Origin: Porodaedalea pini
Lineage: Eukaryota > Basidiomycota > Agaricomycetes > Hymenochaetales > Hymenochaetaceae
Assembly (NCBI GenBank): GCA_002794775.1
Contig: NBAY01000009.1
Location: 124,001 to 188,000 of the forward strand
Length of the DNA stretch: 64,000 nucleotides
Reading direction: 5' to 3'
In this document: positions 1-11,558 of the stretch, piece by piece
Position numbering within the stretch: position 1 is the first letter of the stretch
How the letters are laid out: each line of letters opens with the position of its first letter
Position numbers and translations under genes: made by a program
The notes under the pieces: generated by a model
Database searches by the model: none
Seen by the model: only the letters and a program-made list of their open reading frames with translations
Told to the model about the DNA's origin: nothing

Positions 1-692
1 TCCGCTTTGTGTGTATAGTCGAGAAGACGGCGCAAAGAAGGACAGACCAAAACTCGCCTAGTCCAGAGCAACCAATAACCGAGTCTAAGCATGACTTGAG
101 CCAGCGCCTTGCTTGTTTGCTCCCTGACGTACTACTAGCAACTTGAAAGCGAGCAAAGTAGGTATACAAAGGTCAAAAGGCCGTTGACGAGAGACTGTGT
201 ATGATTTCTTCTGTTCCGCCGTATGTATATCGGCGCACACAGAGGCTGTATTGATGAGTAGTACTAGTACTACCAGCTGCGACAGCAGTCCCGTCCCAAA
301 TCGGACGCCCGTCTAAGATTTTAGCTCTCCTGCGTTGTTGCAATACCAGCTTAAAGGTCGCCCTCTACCCACCCCTAGAAGAGTACAGCAAGACTTTAAA
401 CTGCTCGTTGTAGTGCGAGGCGAATACCAAAGAAAGCTTCAGAAGAGTTAGCTAGATTCTTACGAGTTAGAATGAAAGAAAGGCCGTCGGAAGAAAATTT
501 GTTGACAGTCACGATTGCTTACACAGCTTACATCACCTGACGCGGACAGCGTGGGCGAACGCACGCATCGCCCCACACCGAACAGCTCACTTTCTCTCGT
601 ACTTTCACCTCGTCGTCAGTCCTTGTCTGTGTCGTACTCATCGTCGCTGCTGTCGCCGACGTTGTGGCAGCAACTGCGATAATTTGTCGGCC
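1..692. other. Left-edge stretch, no gene supported
   Basis: No open frame here has domain-like content. The last 150 bp are C/T- and CG-rich and lead into the start of the next gene, so this probably includes its promoter and 5' UTR. A short TAGTACTAGTAC-type repeat lies near 257-272. Confidence 0.4.
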
Positions 693-2200
693 ATGCCCAG
701 CTCGTCGCCGCCGCATTACTCATCCGTCGTAGGTTCACCAGTCGGTAACTCCTCAACGCCCGGACAGCATGACCTCCAACACTCAAATGCTTCGGCATAC
801 ACCTTGGCCACTATCCCCCATGCGGGCCCATCAACGCCACGCTCATTGTCGCCCGTCTCGTTGTTAAGTCACGACTCAGACCGCTCGCCCCTATTGAGTT
901 CGGATGCGTCGGCCTCATCGTATGGCGCGACAATGCCCATGTCGCCCAATAGGAATATGTCTTCTAGAAGGATACTCTTTAATGCTGGGATAAAAATGGC
1001 TGCATTGTTTGTTATCAGCACTTTATTCCTAGGGGGGACTCTGTGGCTGGCATTACCACCTTTAGAAGAGTGAGTTAATTTCCCAGTGCTTTAGAGACAC
1101 TCGACTCAATCTCTCACAGTCAAGATCGACCTTCCCTTCGTGTACCCAAGTCTTTCGCTCAATTGCAGGATCTCAATTTCCTGCTGAAGAAATATCGTGA
1201 TATCTATCCAATCCGTGTTGTCATATGCTATATTACAACCTACCTATTGTGAGTATTTTTACATTCCATTGCAGAAAACAAGTACGCTAGCACGAACGTA
1301 CCGTCTATCTGCAATAGAGCATATCTCCTTCTTAGAGTTTGAAAAAGTAATTAACGTCTTTGTTCCAGTCTCCAAGCCTTTTCTTTACCTGGGTCCATGT
1401 ATCTATCCATCCTTGGTGGCGCAGTGTGGGGTGTCCCCATCGCCCTTCCGCTTGCTTGCACCTGCGTCGCATCCGGTGCAACGCTCTGCTACCTCATCTC
1501 TGCCGCACTTGGACCGGCATTGCTTACGCTCCCAAAATGGGCCGCTCGTCTTGACCGCTGGAGCACAATACTTGCTGCACAACGTGCAAACCTTCTTTCG
1601 TATCTGATCGTTTTGCGCATTGCGCCATTTCCGCCACATTGGGTTATCAACGTGCTTGCGCCGCATCTGCGTATTGGGATCATCCCGTTTTGGGTCAGCA
1701 CGTTCCTCGGCATCCTCGGCGTCTCTGTCATCCATACCACGATCGGAGGCGGACTAGATGACATGACGAGCGCTGCAGACTTCCATCTCATCTCGTGGCG
1801 TAATGGGCTTGGTCTCAGCGCTGTCGTCGTTGGCGTGCTTATTCCCGTCGGTCTGCGCTACGTGCTGTCGCATCGCGTAGGAGCGATCGCTTTGCCGGAT
1901 GAGGAAACAGACAGCGAACCTGGGGTGGTGGACCCAGATACGGGCGACACCGTCCTCGCACAGGGACCTTACGCGGCACCTGGCAAAGGCAAAGCTCCCG
2001 CGCCGCTACTCGTCCTTCTGTCAGATTCAGAGGAAGAAGACGATGATCTGCTGGATGAAGAAGAAGACGAGATACTTCTTGCCGGCCCAGCACTCGACCC
2101 TACGAAAGGAAAGGGCGTTGAGCGTGAGGAGAAAGCTGAAGCGGTGGATCCAACTCTGGTGAACAATCTTATAGACCTTACCTCAAAGCCGAGTGGCTAG
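693..2200 (+). CDS. VTT-domain (TMEM41/DedA-like) membrane protein
   Basis: Three exons: 693-1069, 1120-1248 and 1369-2200, giving about 445 aa; both introns are GT-AG and phases agree. The Ser/Pro-rich cytosolic N-terminus (about 95 aa) is followed by a first membrane segment. Then comes RVPKSFAQLQDLNFLLKKY, which aligns with the linker before the VTT core in TMEM41B. The core has the hallmark LQAFSLPGSMYLSILGG and LRIAPFPPHWVINVLAP blocks. The tail is very acidic (DSEEEDDDLLDEEEDE). Family knowledge: VTT proteins are ER/Golgi lipid scramblases acting in autophagy and lipid mobilisation. Start: the frame opens earlier only at a TTG, so the ATG at 693 is used. The family call is secure; the exact subfamily (TMEM41, TMEM64/Tvp38) is an inference. 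Confidence 0.85.
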
Positions 2201-2648
2201 GTGGTCATGCCCTTATTCTAGTACCCATATGCTATTGATAATCTGATGTGAGTGTGTGCTGTTCTGTGATTGTGTAACTACATAGACTTCTGCGGCTTGC
2301 AAGCTGTACATTATGCCTTTTGGTGGAATGCAACAACCGTGAAATCATAACAATCGATCATGATTCTTTTCTAAAAATCTTTCAACGCTGTGCCGCGTCT
2401 ATCTCCACATCTGCTTCGTGATGTTCACAACCTTTAGATATAAGGATGTCAAGGGAAACTACGAGGCTCATTCTACCCCTCTTCTGGTCTCATCTGCCGC
2501 ATTCTTCGTACTTTGAAAACGCGTTAAGAGCTGCCTACAAGTGTGTAGAGACTTACTAAGTACGTTGTGTTCTTGCCATGAGTCTCCCATGTTTCGCTAA
2601 TAGAACTCGTTCCTTCAAGTGTCTGCAAACCCGAAGGCCCAAATCACT

Positions 2649-4068
2649 ATGCTAAGGGCAGCAACATCCGTCAAGACTACCAATACGGCTGCTAGCCATT
2701 CGTATGTGCATCACTCTCGGTCAGCCGACATCAGATCCAGAACGAGTTCTCCGACACAAACCCGTCGCTCAGCTCCTTCTACGCGCCAATCAACCATCTT
2801 AACGAGTGATGGGAACGTCTTCGTGTCTGAACCGATGCCCATGTCGGTTCGCTCTGGGGGAGATCGATATACAGATTCGCCTGAACGGGAGGTAGAGGGA
2901 AGTCTCAGTGAGAATAACGAAGGAATCGACGCCACAGCTCAATCACCCGACGATTCGGAGGAAGCAGATCCTGCCGATGTGTTAGACGAAGTTCTCAGCA
3001 ACCCAACAGTTCAAACGCTCGTAGAGTCCAAAGCAGCCTTTGCGCATGTAGTGAGCATTGTTCCAAGGACAAACCCAATCCAAACCATTCACCTAATTCT
3101 TCAGTTCATATATTGTTTTGCTTTTCTTCTCGTGATCCTCTGGCAGGCGGAACAATCAGAGCTGTACGATGAAAACCAGGTCAAAACCCGAAAGGCTTTT
3201 CTTATCGGGGCCGTCTTCATTTCGGCCGTAGTTTCTCAGACCCGCGTGCAGGCGGCTCTAGCTGCTCTAACTCTCCTTTTTGTGACAATTGTCGTCGTGA
3301 TCGCCAGTACCGACGCCTACGTATACTTCAACGGAGGGCTTGCGTACATACCCATAACAATATCAGCAATAAGCATGTGCGCTGTCCTTTGTGCCATTGT
3401 AAAGCACAGGGGAATGCATGCAGCGCAAGAACCATCGGAATCTTCTAAAGTGAACACTGCTGCTGTAGGTCAATATTCAGTTCGAAAATCTCCTCACAGT
3501 ACTTACGAATGCTGTTCCACCAGGCAACTTTTTTGTTTAAAGCTATCGTCAAGTGGTCTCCATTCACTACGCTCAAGCCAGCCGACGAAGAGATGTTTAA
3601 AATAGGAGAGGCACTCTTATATGGATCTTTTATCGTCGGACTTTTCATCCTCTGGCTTCGAGCTATCGGTCTTCGAGCAAAGGGAGGTCACACGATTTCA
3701 CGTGCATTAAAGCAATGCGGTCCTTTAGTGCACGACCTGCTCGACAGTGTAATTAAACTCCTAGTCGGGAAACCACCGACAGGCAGGCAACACAGGGGAA
3801 CATGCGTGCTTACCTTCCTCGAGGTCTTAGGTGGCCTGTGTATGGTCTCAGGCGTTGTGGTTTGGATCTTTGCATTCAATCTACCTCATCCGGTCCAGGC
3901 TGGATCTATGAGTGTACTTATCTTATGTTTAGTCGGAATCATCATAATAACATGGTGAGCACCATACAATGTATTCAAGTTCCATAAACTCACCGCTTTT
4001 TTAAATATAGCGCACCCATGACTGCTGTCCGCGAAGAGCATCATCCGACATCATCCAGGTCCGTATAG
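2649..4068 (+). CDS. Unrecognised multi-spanning membrane protein
   Basis: Exons 2649-3449, 3500-3954 and 4011-4068, about 437 aa. I do not recognise the family. The N-terminal 130 residues are Ser/Thr- and acid-rich and look disordered. Roughly seven hydrophobic segments follow: four in the first exon (for example IHLILQFIYCFAFLLVILW) and three in the second, ending with a short polar tail. The second intron (GTGAGC...TAG, 56 nt) is clear. The first can be drawn as 3450-3499 (50 nt) or 3465-3499 (35 nt); both keep frame, and the 50-nt version fits the size seen elsewhere. The ATG at 2649 is the first in frame, but an upstream exon cannot be excluded. It converges with another unknown membrane protein at 5.0-6.0 kb, which has a similar size and topology. 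Confidence 0.6.
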
Positions 4069-5005
4069 TGGCATTTATCATACTTATCTGCTCCCGATCG
4101 ACCGTCTCCTACAAATGATTACCTCAGTCTATAATGGCATAAACTGTGGGAATGGCTATCTGCCGTCTGTAATTGATGGTCATAGTCGAACAGCGACACA
4201 TCAACAAAAATGAGTTCAGACCAGCATAACTACGATCTTTGTAAGCCAAAATGAGCATTACATGTACCTTCCGGGATCACAGGAGGTTCGTTACCCCTGA
4301 TGGAGCAACGCAGCCTCGACAGAATTCTCCACAGCATGCCACTGGCAGAGCACATGAACGATAAGCTCACGACAGACCATCAGACTGTTTCAATGTGATG
4401 CTTGCTCAGACGGAGATACAGTCCGGAGTTACTTACAAAGGACCGCGAGGAAATATCAAGGCAAATTAGACATTAACGGATATTATTCAGCTCAAGACAG
4501 CGAGGTCATTAAATAAAACAATTGAATCCGCCAGCTACGAGCTCGGAAATGAGCAGATCTTAAGTGCATGTATGCATTTTCTATTTTTGATTACTATAGA
4601 TACAACCAAGAAAACACAGAAAGCAAGTCGAGAAATACATACCAAGCGAGAGACGACTCAGAAGGCACAAGCGATACAGCACAGATAGCACAACATGACA
4701 CTAGTACTGTTGTACAGAAAATTAGAAGAGAAATGTAACTAAACAGACGGTTGAGAATAAGATCATGGTATCAAAGTGCAATCCATCCTTTGTCTCAGAT
4801 ATAATTACAGTAGACAGATTAGGCAATGTGACGAATTCTCGAAGGAGGGCATAGGGTCCATCGGGAGGCTAATAACCAGCTTGTTGCTTGCGTCGATTTC
4901 AGTACGAGCAGCATCTGTATGTGCAGTATCACTTCAGCCTGAAATTATTCCAAGGATTGATAGTGAAAATGAGGTGGCCAGGACTGACCAGTAAGCTGCA
5001 CCTTG
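4069..5005. other. Convergent intergenic spacer
   Basis: Space between two converging membrane-protein genes. Short frames exist (for example 4776-4994 on +) but none has an ATG-started, spliceable structure or recognisable residues. Both 3' UTRs probably lie here. Confidence 0.4.
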
Positions 5006-5994
5006 TCAATCATCTTCAAGGTCTACCGGTGCCTTGAATAAAATCGCAGTCGTACAGACTACAAATACTGCGCAAGCTACCTGTATGACGATGGGTGTCT
5101 CGATTGGTGAGATGGCTATCGTAAGGATAACATTGGCAACGACGAAGAAGGCACCAATCCAGTAGAGGATGGAGGCGATAATCGAAGGCCAATTCTGCGA
5201 CGCGAGACTGAATGAGGTACGGCGTGTCGGGTTGAGAATTGGAATGCCTGATGCCTGCATCCAGAGACCCATGATAGACAGGAGGAATGATTCCACGAAG
5301 AAGGCATGCTGGAGGTCAACGATGATGCTGATCTTGCCCTCATTAATATTCTTCGTAGGTATAACCCCATTGTCGAGTAGTGATTTCAGAATCAAAGTTG
5401 ACTAGGTAGGACTTTCAGTATATGTTGGACATGACTACTGGATAGACTTGCCTTAATGAATAACTTCGAGCCGAATGAACTCCTCCTTGCCAGTTTGGAC
5501 TTGCGCAGTGTGATCAAAGAGAATGCAAGAAAGCAAAGGAATGTCACAATTAAGCATGGCACAAAGATGGTGATGTTTCCTCCCATGTAAATGTCGAAGA
5601 GAGCTACCAACGTAGCGCAGAAAATAGCGATGAGAGCGCTCAATCGTTCACCAAGGACCTCACCGAGGAAAAGAAGGGAGTGCCCAGTGATGACAAAGTG
5701 TATCATGGCTGAATTCTCATGGGGTGTATTGTTGACGACTGATGCAATGCTTGACATGAAAGCGGTAACAAGCCATATCTGTCGGGAATCAGCATTTTCC
5801 CACCATGTTTGATAGTTGATCTACGAAACATACAATATACAACAGCTCATGCATGGCTAAACGCCGCTCGTTGCGGTCCGGCGGACGGGCAGTGACTAAT
5901 GTAGGAGAGCTTTCGGTGTTCTGTGGGAGATGAGCATAGGATAGACATGACAGGAATGAAGTTTGCATTGATGACATACAATGTCTATAGGCAT
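5006..5994 (-). CDS. Unrecognised multi-spanning membrane protein
   Basis: Four exons on the minus strand: 5980-5994, 5825-5920, 5452-5778 and 5006-5401, about 277 aa. Phases agree at every junction. The last intron (5402-5451, 50 nt) begins GCAAGT and is GC-AG. The tiny first exon encodes MPIDI. Hydrophobic segments include one assembled across a splice junction (LLYIVCF joined to IWLVTAFMSSIASVV), which supports that junction. Further segments lie near IFVPCLIVTFLCFLAFSLI, SFLLSIMGLWMQAS, SIIASILYWIGAFFVVANVI and VIQVACAVFVVCTTAI. I cannot name the family. Topology and size resemble the preceding convergent gene, but similarity beyond hydrophobicity is not evident by eye. Confidence 0.55.
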
Positions 5995-6920
5995 GGAGCT
6001 GACTTTCGGCTAACAAGTTGACGAGAGCCTGAGGAATATTATACCCCTTGTCATTGCCTGTATCGAATCAAAGAATCGCCCTTGCATTTCCCGTCTCGAA
6101 GTAGAGAAGCGGCACCGCCCAGGTTGCATGAAAAATTTGCAACCTATCTAACCTAAGCAACCCGTCTCTTCGCCCAAAGGACTGCCGGAACCGCCGCACG
6201 CCGATTCTCTTTATTCTACTTCTATTTATCTTAGAGGACGTGCGAGCGACTTCTTGCCATCTTTCGAGCATCATCTCCGTCATAGCGTTTCTCAAAGCTT
6301 AAGTAAAAGACTTTACATCGACATTTTGTCTTTTCAAACTTGAAAACACACATCAACAAATTTCATTCGAGCCAAAGTCGAGCATCGTCATAATTGAACA
6401 GCAACGCATCTACAAAGATACAACGGGCAGGCCCGACTCCACAACCGAGGACAGAGATGAAAGGGATTGGGATAGAACGAGAAACGATACTCGTGACCGT
6501 CGTAGCCTCGCAGGCAGGAATAAGAACAAGGCATTTCAGCCTAACTATCCAGGGAACGTAAAGCCAGTGGAGACAAGGGACATGGGACGGAGTAGAATAA
6601 TCTCGGGGTGTGAATATGCACGAGGCATACGCGTTTCCTGAACGATAAAAATAGGATATATATAAAGAAAAATAATGTGAAGAGTAGTCAGATGTGAAAT
6701 GAAACTCCAACATCAGGCTGGACAACACGATGCGTTCAAGCTGCACGCAGCCCCTGCACATCAGTTCATCGGCTAGACCTGGACTTGCGTCGAGCAAAAG
6801 GCGGGAGACCCGAGGTATCAATATGGAAAGCAAAGATATATGCAAAAATGAATGGATGACAGAGCAGCGAGCGCCCCTTGGACGGACAGCGTGCGCGTCG
6901 GGGTATCACGTGCCTGGCGC
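5995..6920. other. Spacer between two minus-strand genes
   Basis: No supported gene. It probably contains the 3' UTR of the GPI-protein gene and the promoter of the membrane-protein gene. A TATAATATTCC stretch lies about 40 bp upstream of the ATG at 5994. Confidence 0.35.
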
Positions 6921-7799
6921 TTAGAGGGCCAAGGCGGCGGCGACGGCCGCGAGGGAAGCGAAGACAGTTGCGGCCGCGGGAAGGCGCATGTTCGACATCG
7001 CGCCAGAGGCATTGCCGAGAGTTCCTGCGTTTGCAGCACCGACGATGGTTGCAGTCTCGGACTCAGACGCTGCAGAGGTCTCGGGCAACGAGGATGTGAG
7101 GTAGAGCCTATCAAAAACAATCCGTCCGTCAGATCACGATAAAGAATTAATTCTATTTATGACGCACGTCGTGGCAGATCCAGAGAAGCTTGAGACGTCA
7201 AAGGAGGAGACAGCTGCTGCTGATGAGACCGCGCTGGAAACGCTCGGCAAACACGAGGCATCACCATCCGCGACGGTCATCTACAAAAAAAAAGAACACA
7301 AAAGTCAGTAAATTTCAACGCACTTTCACAAACTGTGGGAGGGAAAAACGAGACGCACTGCTCCAGACCACGCCTCCTGATCTGAGGAGTCCAGTAGCGA
7401 AAACATGGCCTTAGTACCGGCAGGGAGCGTGACATTGTTCCATGTCATCGAAAGCTTGTCGTGATCACCAAGGTCAACGCTAGCAAGGCCAAAGCTCATG
7501 AGAGAGCGTAATAGAGGAAAATATCGCCTTTTGCTCACAGGATGGTGTTGCAAGGGTCATCAACAGGGACGACAGCCAAGTTGTATGGCCCAGTAGCCTG
7601 AGTCCAGGTAATATGAACAGGCTCGCACTATCGTCAAAGTCACCAAAGAATTTCAGGTCAACATTCCTTCACTTCGTTCTTCATCAAAGCCACGCAATCT
7701 CACCTGTGTGAGCGAGTTAGTGTTGATGACGAACTCGGCGAGCGCGCCTTGGATGGTGAATGCAGTAATGAGCGTAGCAGAAATGAGTGTAGCGAACAT
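6921..7799 (-). CDS. Ser/Thr-rich GPI-anchored surface protein
   Basis: Five exons: 7704-7799, 7539-7627, 7359-7479, 7168-7280 and 6921-7107, giving 201 aa. The N-terminus (MFATLISATLITAFTIQGALA) is a secretory signal peptide. Next comes a Kre9/KNH-like fold with the family signposts ITWTQATGPYNLAVVP, DPCNTILVDLGDHD, SMTWNNVTLPAGTK and LLDSSDQEAWSGA. A Ser/Ala-rich stalk follows. The last 25 residues (ATVFASLAAVAAALAL after a small-residue site) form a GPI-attachment signal. Established for the family: small cell-wall or plasma-membrane proteins, often linked to glucan assembly, with no known catalytic activity. Each intron is 51-89 nt GT-AG, and the joined product reads cleanly to the TAA. 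Confidence 0.82.
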
Positions 7800-8068
7800 C
7801 GTGTTGGACGAGTTTCAAAGGCGCGGGAGGAGGTAGGAGAGGACGGAAGGAGAACGTGAAAAACGATGGCGGGAATAAGAGAGGCAAGAGAGAGGGTTGA
7901 GAAAAGGCGCTTGGCTGCCCTCGCCTAAACAACCGGAACTCGCCGCACGCAGTCGGCGCGGTTGCATCTGATCGCGGAGTTTGAATTGACGCTAATTTAT
8001 TTGTTGGTTTTATAATTATCCCAAGATCGTCAGGCACAAAGCACGAAATAGTGAAAAAGCAGTAACTA

Positions 8069-10627
8069 TTATAATTTACTCTTCCCAACATACGACGCCA
8101 GCATCGTCCTCTTACTCTGCCTGTCAATCAGATGAGTGAAAAATACCGACCTAGAATAAGCACGTAAACGCACCCGGTGTGTTTGACCGGCGTTGGAGTA
8201 TTCTTGGGTCCTTCGACGGCAACGCGGTCCTGCATGGGAACGTAGTCTCGCCTGCTAGGGCCAACATATATCTATAGAGAGTCGGCATACGTTATTGCCT
8301 TTTCCATCATTTACATCGAAAGGGGACTAAACGTACTTGGCGCGGTCGCCAGATCTTAACGCCACCGGCTTGAAGCATCATCTACGCCACAAAAGAATAT
8401 TTTAAGAATTTTGTGACGGGCGGAGACACATGGAGGCATACCTGTCGCCAGTGCGCAAGCCAGCCAACAACTCGAGGAACGGCGAACAATACGGGGAAGA
8501 AGTCGAGAGGGAATCCTGACGACAGATTAATATTAGCTCCGGTGAGCGATTATTGATTTAAGATACTCACCCATGGCACGGTATATTAATCCGCTGCGAA
8601 ACGTCAGTGATTATCATTCGCAGAAAGCTTTCCTACCTTACCTCCTGTATAATATTAGGAGGTTTAATTTGATATCATAACATATTCGACGATAACGCAC
8701 CAGAAATCCACGTTCGGCGCAAGCTTACGCTTGATGAAGTATTCGTCATTCATTGCAACTTCATGTAACCGCATCGCAGTCTCAAGGAGCTCATCTTTTC
8801 CTGTGCTAGAGGAAGATCTGAGGTCGTGGCAAATAAACTAAAAATAAAAGGTACTACATACACTTTGAAAACCTCGTCCGCCGTTTTCCGGACAATAAAT
8901 GAGCGAGGGTCAGACTGTTGCAATCCACGTTGAGTATGTTTGGAGACCAGACTCTATAAAGCACCCACGGTCTTGTACACACTGGTCACGGACATCAATT
9001 GATTGGACTGGATAGGCAGCAAGAAATTTAGCTTACCGATGTCCGAAGCCAGACAGGACCTTTTCGCGCCGTTTCACTGCCTCTACGAATGCGGGAACAT
9101 TCTCAGGTGCGCCAATGGAAATGAGCATCCGGATAACAGCCTCGTTTGCGCCGCCTTGATAATATTGTAAGTGAAATTGGAAAGACGATATAAAGTACTG
9201 AAATGTACCATGCAAAGGACCGCTGTTACCGGACGAAATCATTAATATTGAGATAGAAATGTAGACCCCAAAAAAGAGGCGAGCTTACTATAGCGAAGCA
9301 CATCCAGCTCTATCGTAAAACTTCGCGTCAATGCGTCAATTCAGATAAGGAAATAAATATGACTGACGCGACTGCGGAGTACGGATCGACGAGCGAGCTA
9401 GCAGTCTGGAGGACGGTCGTGCAAGAGGCATTCAGCTCGTGATCCGCGTGAAGAAGGAAGAGAACGTCGAGAGCTTTCGCAAGCACAGGAGACGGTGTAT
9501 AACCATCCTCGCCGAGGTGATCCATTTGATACAGGAACCTATTAGCCATTGTACTCAGATTCTGCTATGAGCTGGACATGGTTTCAACGTACGAAGCTGT
9601 ATAGCTCAGACCTGCTGGAGGAGTCACAAATTTTCTTCCTTGTCGCACTCGATAGGCCATGCTGCTCGCAAAATCATATGAGCAATGCTAGAATTCAGTA
9701 AAGCAGGTTGACTCACGCAGCAAGTGTAGTTGCCTTTCCGATAAGTCTGTAAATTTGCTTGTCCATATTCGCCAACGAAGCCAAGTCGCCTTTAGTGTAA
9801 AGTGTCTGTCCTTGCAATGACGGATTCGCCTTTATTGACCACGTTAGCTCAGAATAGTTCGCACAGTCTTTTAGCAGCAACGTACCTCGCTATACATAGA
9901 TCCCAGAGAAGCGATGGCGCTCGTTAAAATTGCCATTGGATGTGCGTCATACCTATAAATCCGAACTCAGTTATGAAAGGAAGTGAATCCATTATTTAGC
10001 GGAGAAGCTATACCGGAAAGCACGGAATAGGCCCTCTGCGTCTGAGTTTGCGATGCTGTGGTGCATGACTTCGCCTTCGAAGATATTGTATTGTGCATTT
10101 GTAGGCGAAGATCCGTAGATGAGCAAGTACGCGGTCTCCAGGAACGAGGACTCCACTGCGAGCTGCTCAATTGGATACCCTCTACGTAGGGCGTTTGAGC
10201 TTTCAGTGATATTGTATCTGTGAGCATGAGCCTCACCTATAACGGAGCACTAACAAAACAATGATTTATGATCATATTCTGAAAGCTTTGGAAGAACACG
10301 CACCCCCCGCATCTCCGTCAATATACGTGATCTCTGACGTGATGACGGCCGTATTCAAAAATCCCTTGTCCGCAACGCGCAATCCCCTCTCCGTCTCGTT
10401 TTCCTCGCGTTCGCCAGGCTTGCGCGGTGCAGCAATCTGCTTGAACGCCGTCGCAGGCACCGTATTGTTCGAGATTCTGCATCGCACCGAGCTCCTGAGT
10501 CTCCTTGCAGCAAATCCGGAAGTTAGTCGTGTACGCACGGAATAATGTACACCTTGCCCGTACGGTTGTCGCGCACTGCCAGTGAGTCCTCTGCCGCTGC
10601 GGTAGCGTTAGCAGTTGGTCGTCCCAT
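8069..10627 (-). CDS. Citrate synthase, peroxisomal type (SKL ending), 20 exons
   Basis: Condenses oxaloacetate and acetyl-CoA to citrate. Exons, in transcript order: 10539-10627, 10304-10476, 10237-10249, 10014-10181, 9886-9952, 9717-9829, 9593-9661, 9368-9538, 9289-9309, 9209-9222, 9037-9154, 8969-8981, 8862-8914, 8701-8805, 8642-8644, 8571-8593, 8442-8515, 8337-8381, 8174-8271, 8069-8120; 493 aa. The joined protein has [27 protein letters not shown], the first catalytic His in GPLHGGANEAV, the second in GFGHRVYK and the catalytic Asp in [15 protein letters not shown]. Five exons are 3-21 nt, and each restores family-conserved residues. The final exon ends GKSKL, a PTS1 peroxisomal signal. 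The N-terminus ([14 protein letters not shown]) lacks an obvious mitochondrial presequence, so a glyoxylate or methylcitrate-linked peroxisomal role is likely. Confidence 0.9.
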
Positions 10628-10786
10628 ACTGTCCGTCGCAGGTAGTAGGTCCTGTCGGAGTCACGTCAGGAGGGGGTTGCAAGTAAAGAATCAGCCAGCA
10701 GGACCGGTCGGGCATCGGTGAACAGGCTCTTATGGCTGCGTCACGTTCCGCGTGATTTCACATGCACGCGCAGACTTGCCTTTCTC

Positions 10787-10850
10787 GTGGACGCGTCGTC
10801 AAATGCCTCCAACCAATCACGACGCGTCAGCCACGTGAGTGGCGCGTCCA
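10787..10850. promoter_or_regulatory. Promoter motif cluster upstream of citrate synthase
   Basis: 160-220 bp upstream of the citrate synthase ATG. It holds two ACGCGT boxes (10791-10796 and 10822-10827), a CCAAT box (10813-10817) and a CACGTG E-box (10832-10837). The outer GGACGCGTC and GGCGCGTCC form an imperfect inverted pair. CCAAT and E-box sites are typical for respiratory and carbon-metabolism genes in fungi; actual use is inferred. Confidence 0.4.
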
Positions 10851-11159
10851 CAACCGTCAATACTAATAAGATACACCAAGGCACAACACACAGCGTTTAA
10901 TTTATTTGTTCAACAATGTTTACATCTCTTAGAAATCCAGAGAAATCATGCGCTCAAAGGCAGAAACGAGTAGCTCTTGAAATCTGAGGTAGATTCGAGA
11001 TGGTGACGGATAATTTAGAAACAGACGAACTGCTAATTTATCTCGCTGCTCCTCTCGCACTTTGACCTGAACGTGTATCTCAAAGATAGAGCGTTATACG
11101 TACTAGCATCATGTGCGTTCACAGGAAATGCATTTTTTCTGAGTATTTGTGCACACCTC

Positions 11160-11385
11160 GGTAAATGTACATCTCGACAAGGTCGGAGAGTGAAACTACA
11201 GCGTGTTCCGGGTGGGAAGAGCTACGCTGAGTTTGAGTTGACTTCAATTGTGAGTGTCGTTAAACATTTGAGCTCTGATGAAGGTGGAGGGACTTGAGGT
11301 CACATTGTCGGAAGATGGGCGAAACTTATAGACCTGCCTCTGCCCCAGAGATTGCCGCTGGCCAATCGCACAACGACTATGTTGT
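11160..11385 (+). pseudogene. GST remnant 1 (array unit 1)
   Basis: Degenerate C-terminal end of an etherase-type glutathione S-transferase. Recognisable pieces are CATCTCGACAAGG, SYAEFEL and the end equivalent to GRWAKLMDLPLYKRLL, but the frame is broken between them. Better-preserved copies lie at about 19.0 and 23.3 kb in the same position relative to the following oxygenase, which identifies it. Confidence 0.6.
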
Positions 11386-11558
11386 AAATTCAGATTATTT
11401 CAGAGTTTGATTTGGATATTTTTGAGACAGAATGAAATCCTTTACAATCGAGTTTGTCGGAATTACTTACTGACAGAAGCCACATAGACAAACCATCTTA
11501 ACTATAGCCCACATATCAAGGACCTCGAGAAACCGGTGACCCATTCGGTCTGTCGGAA

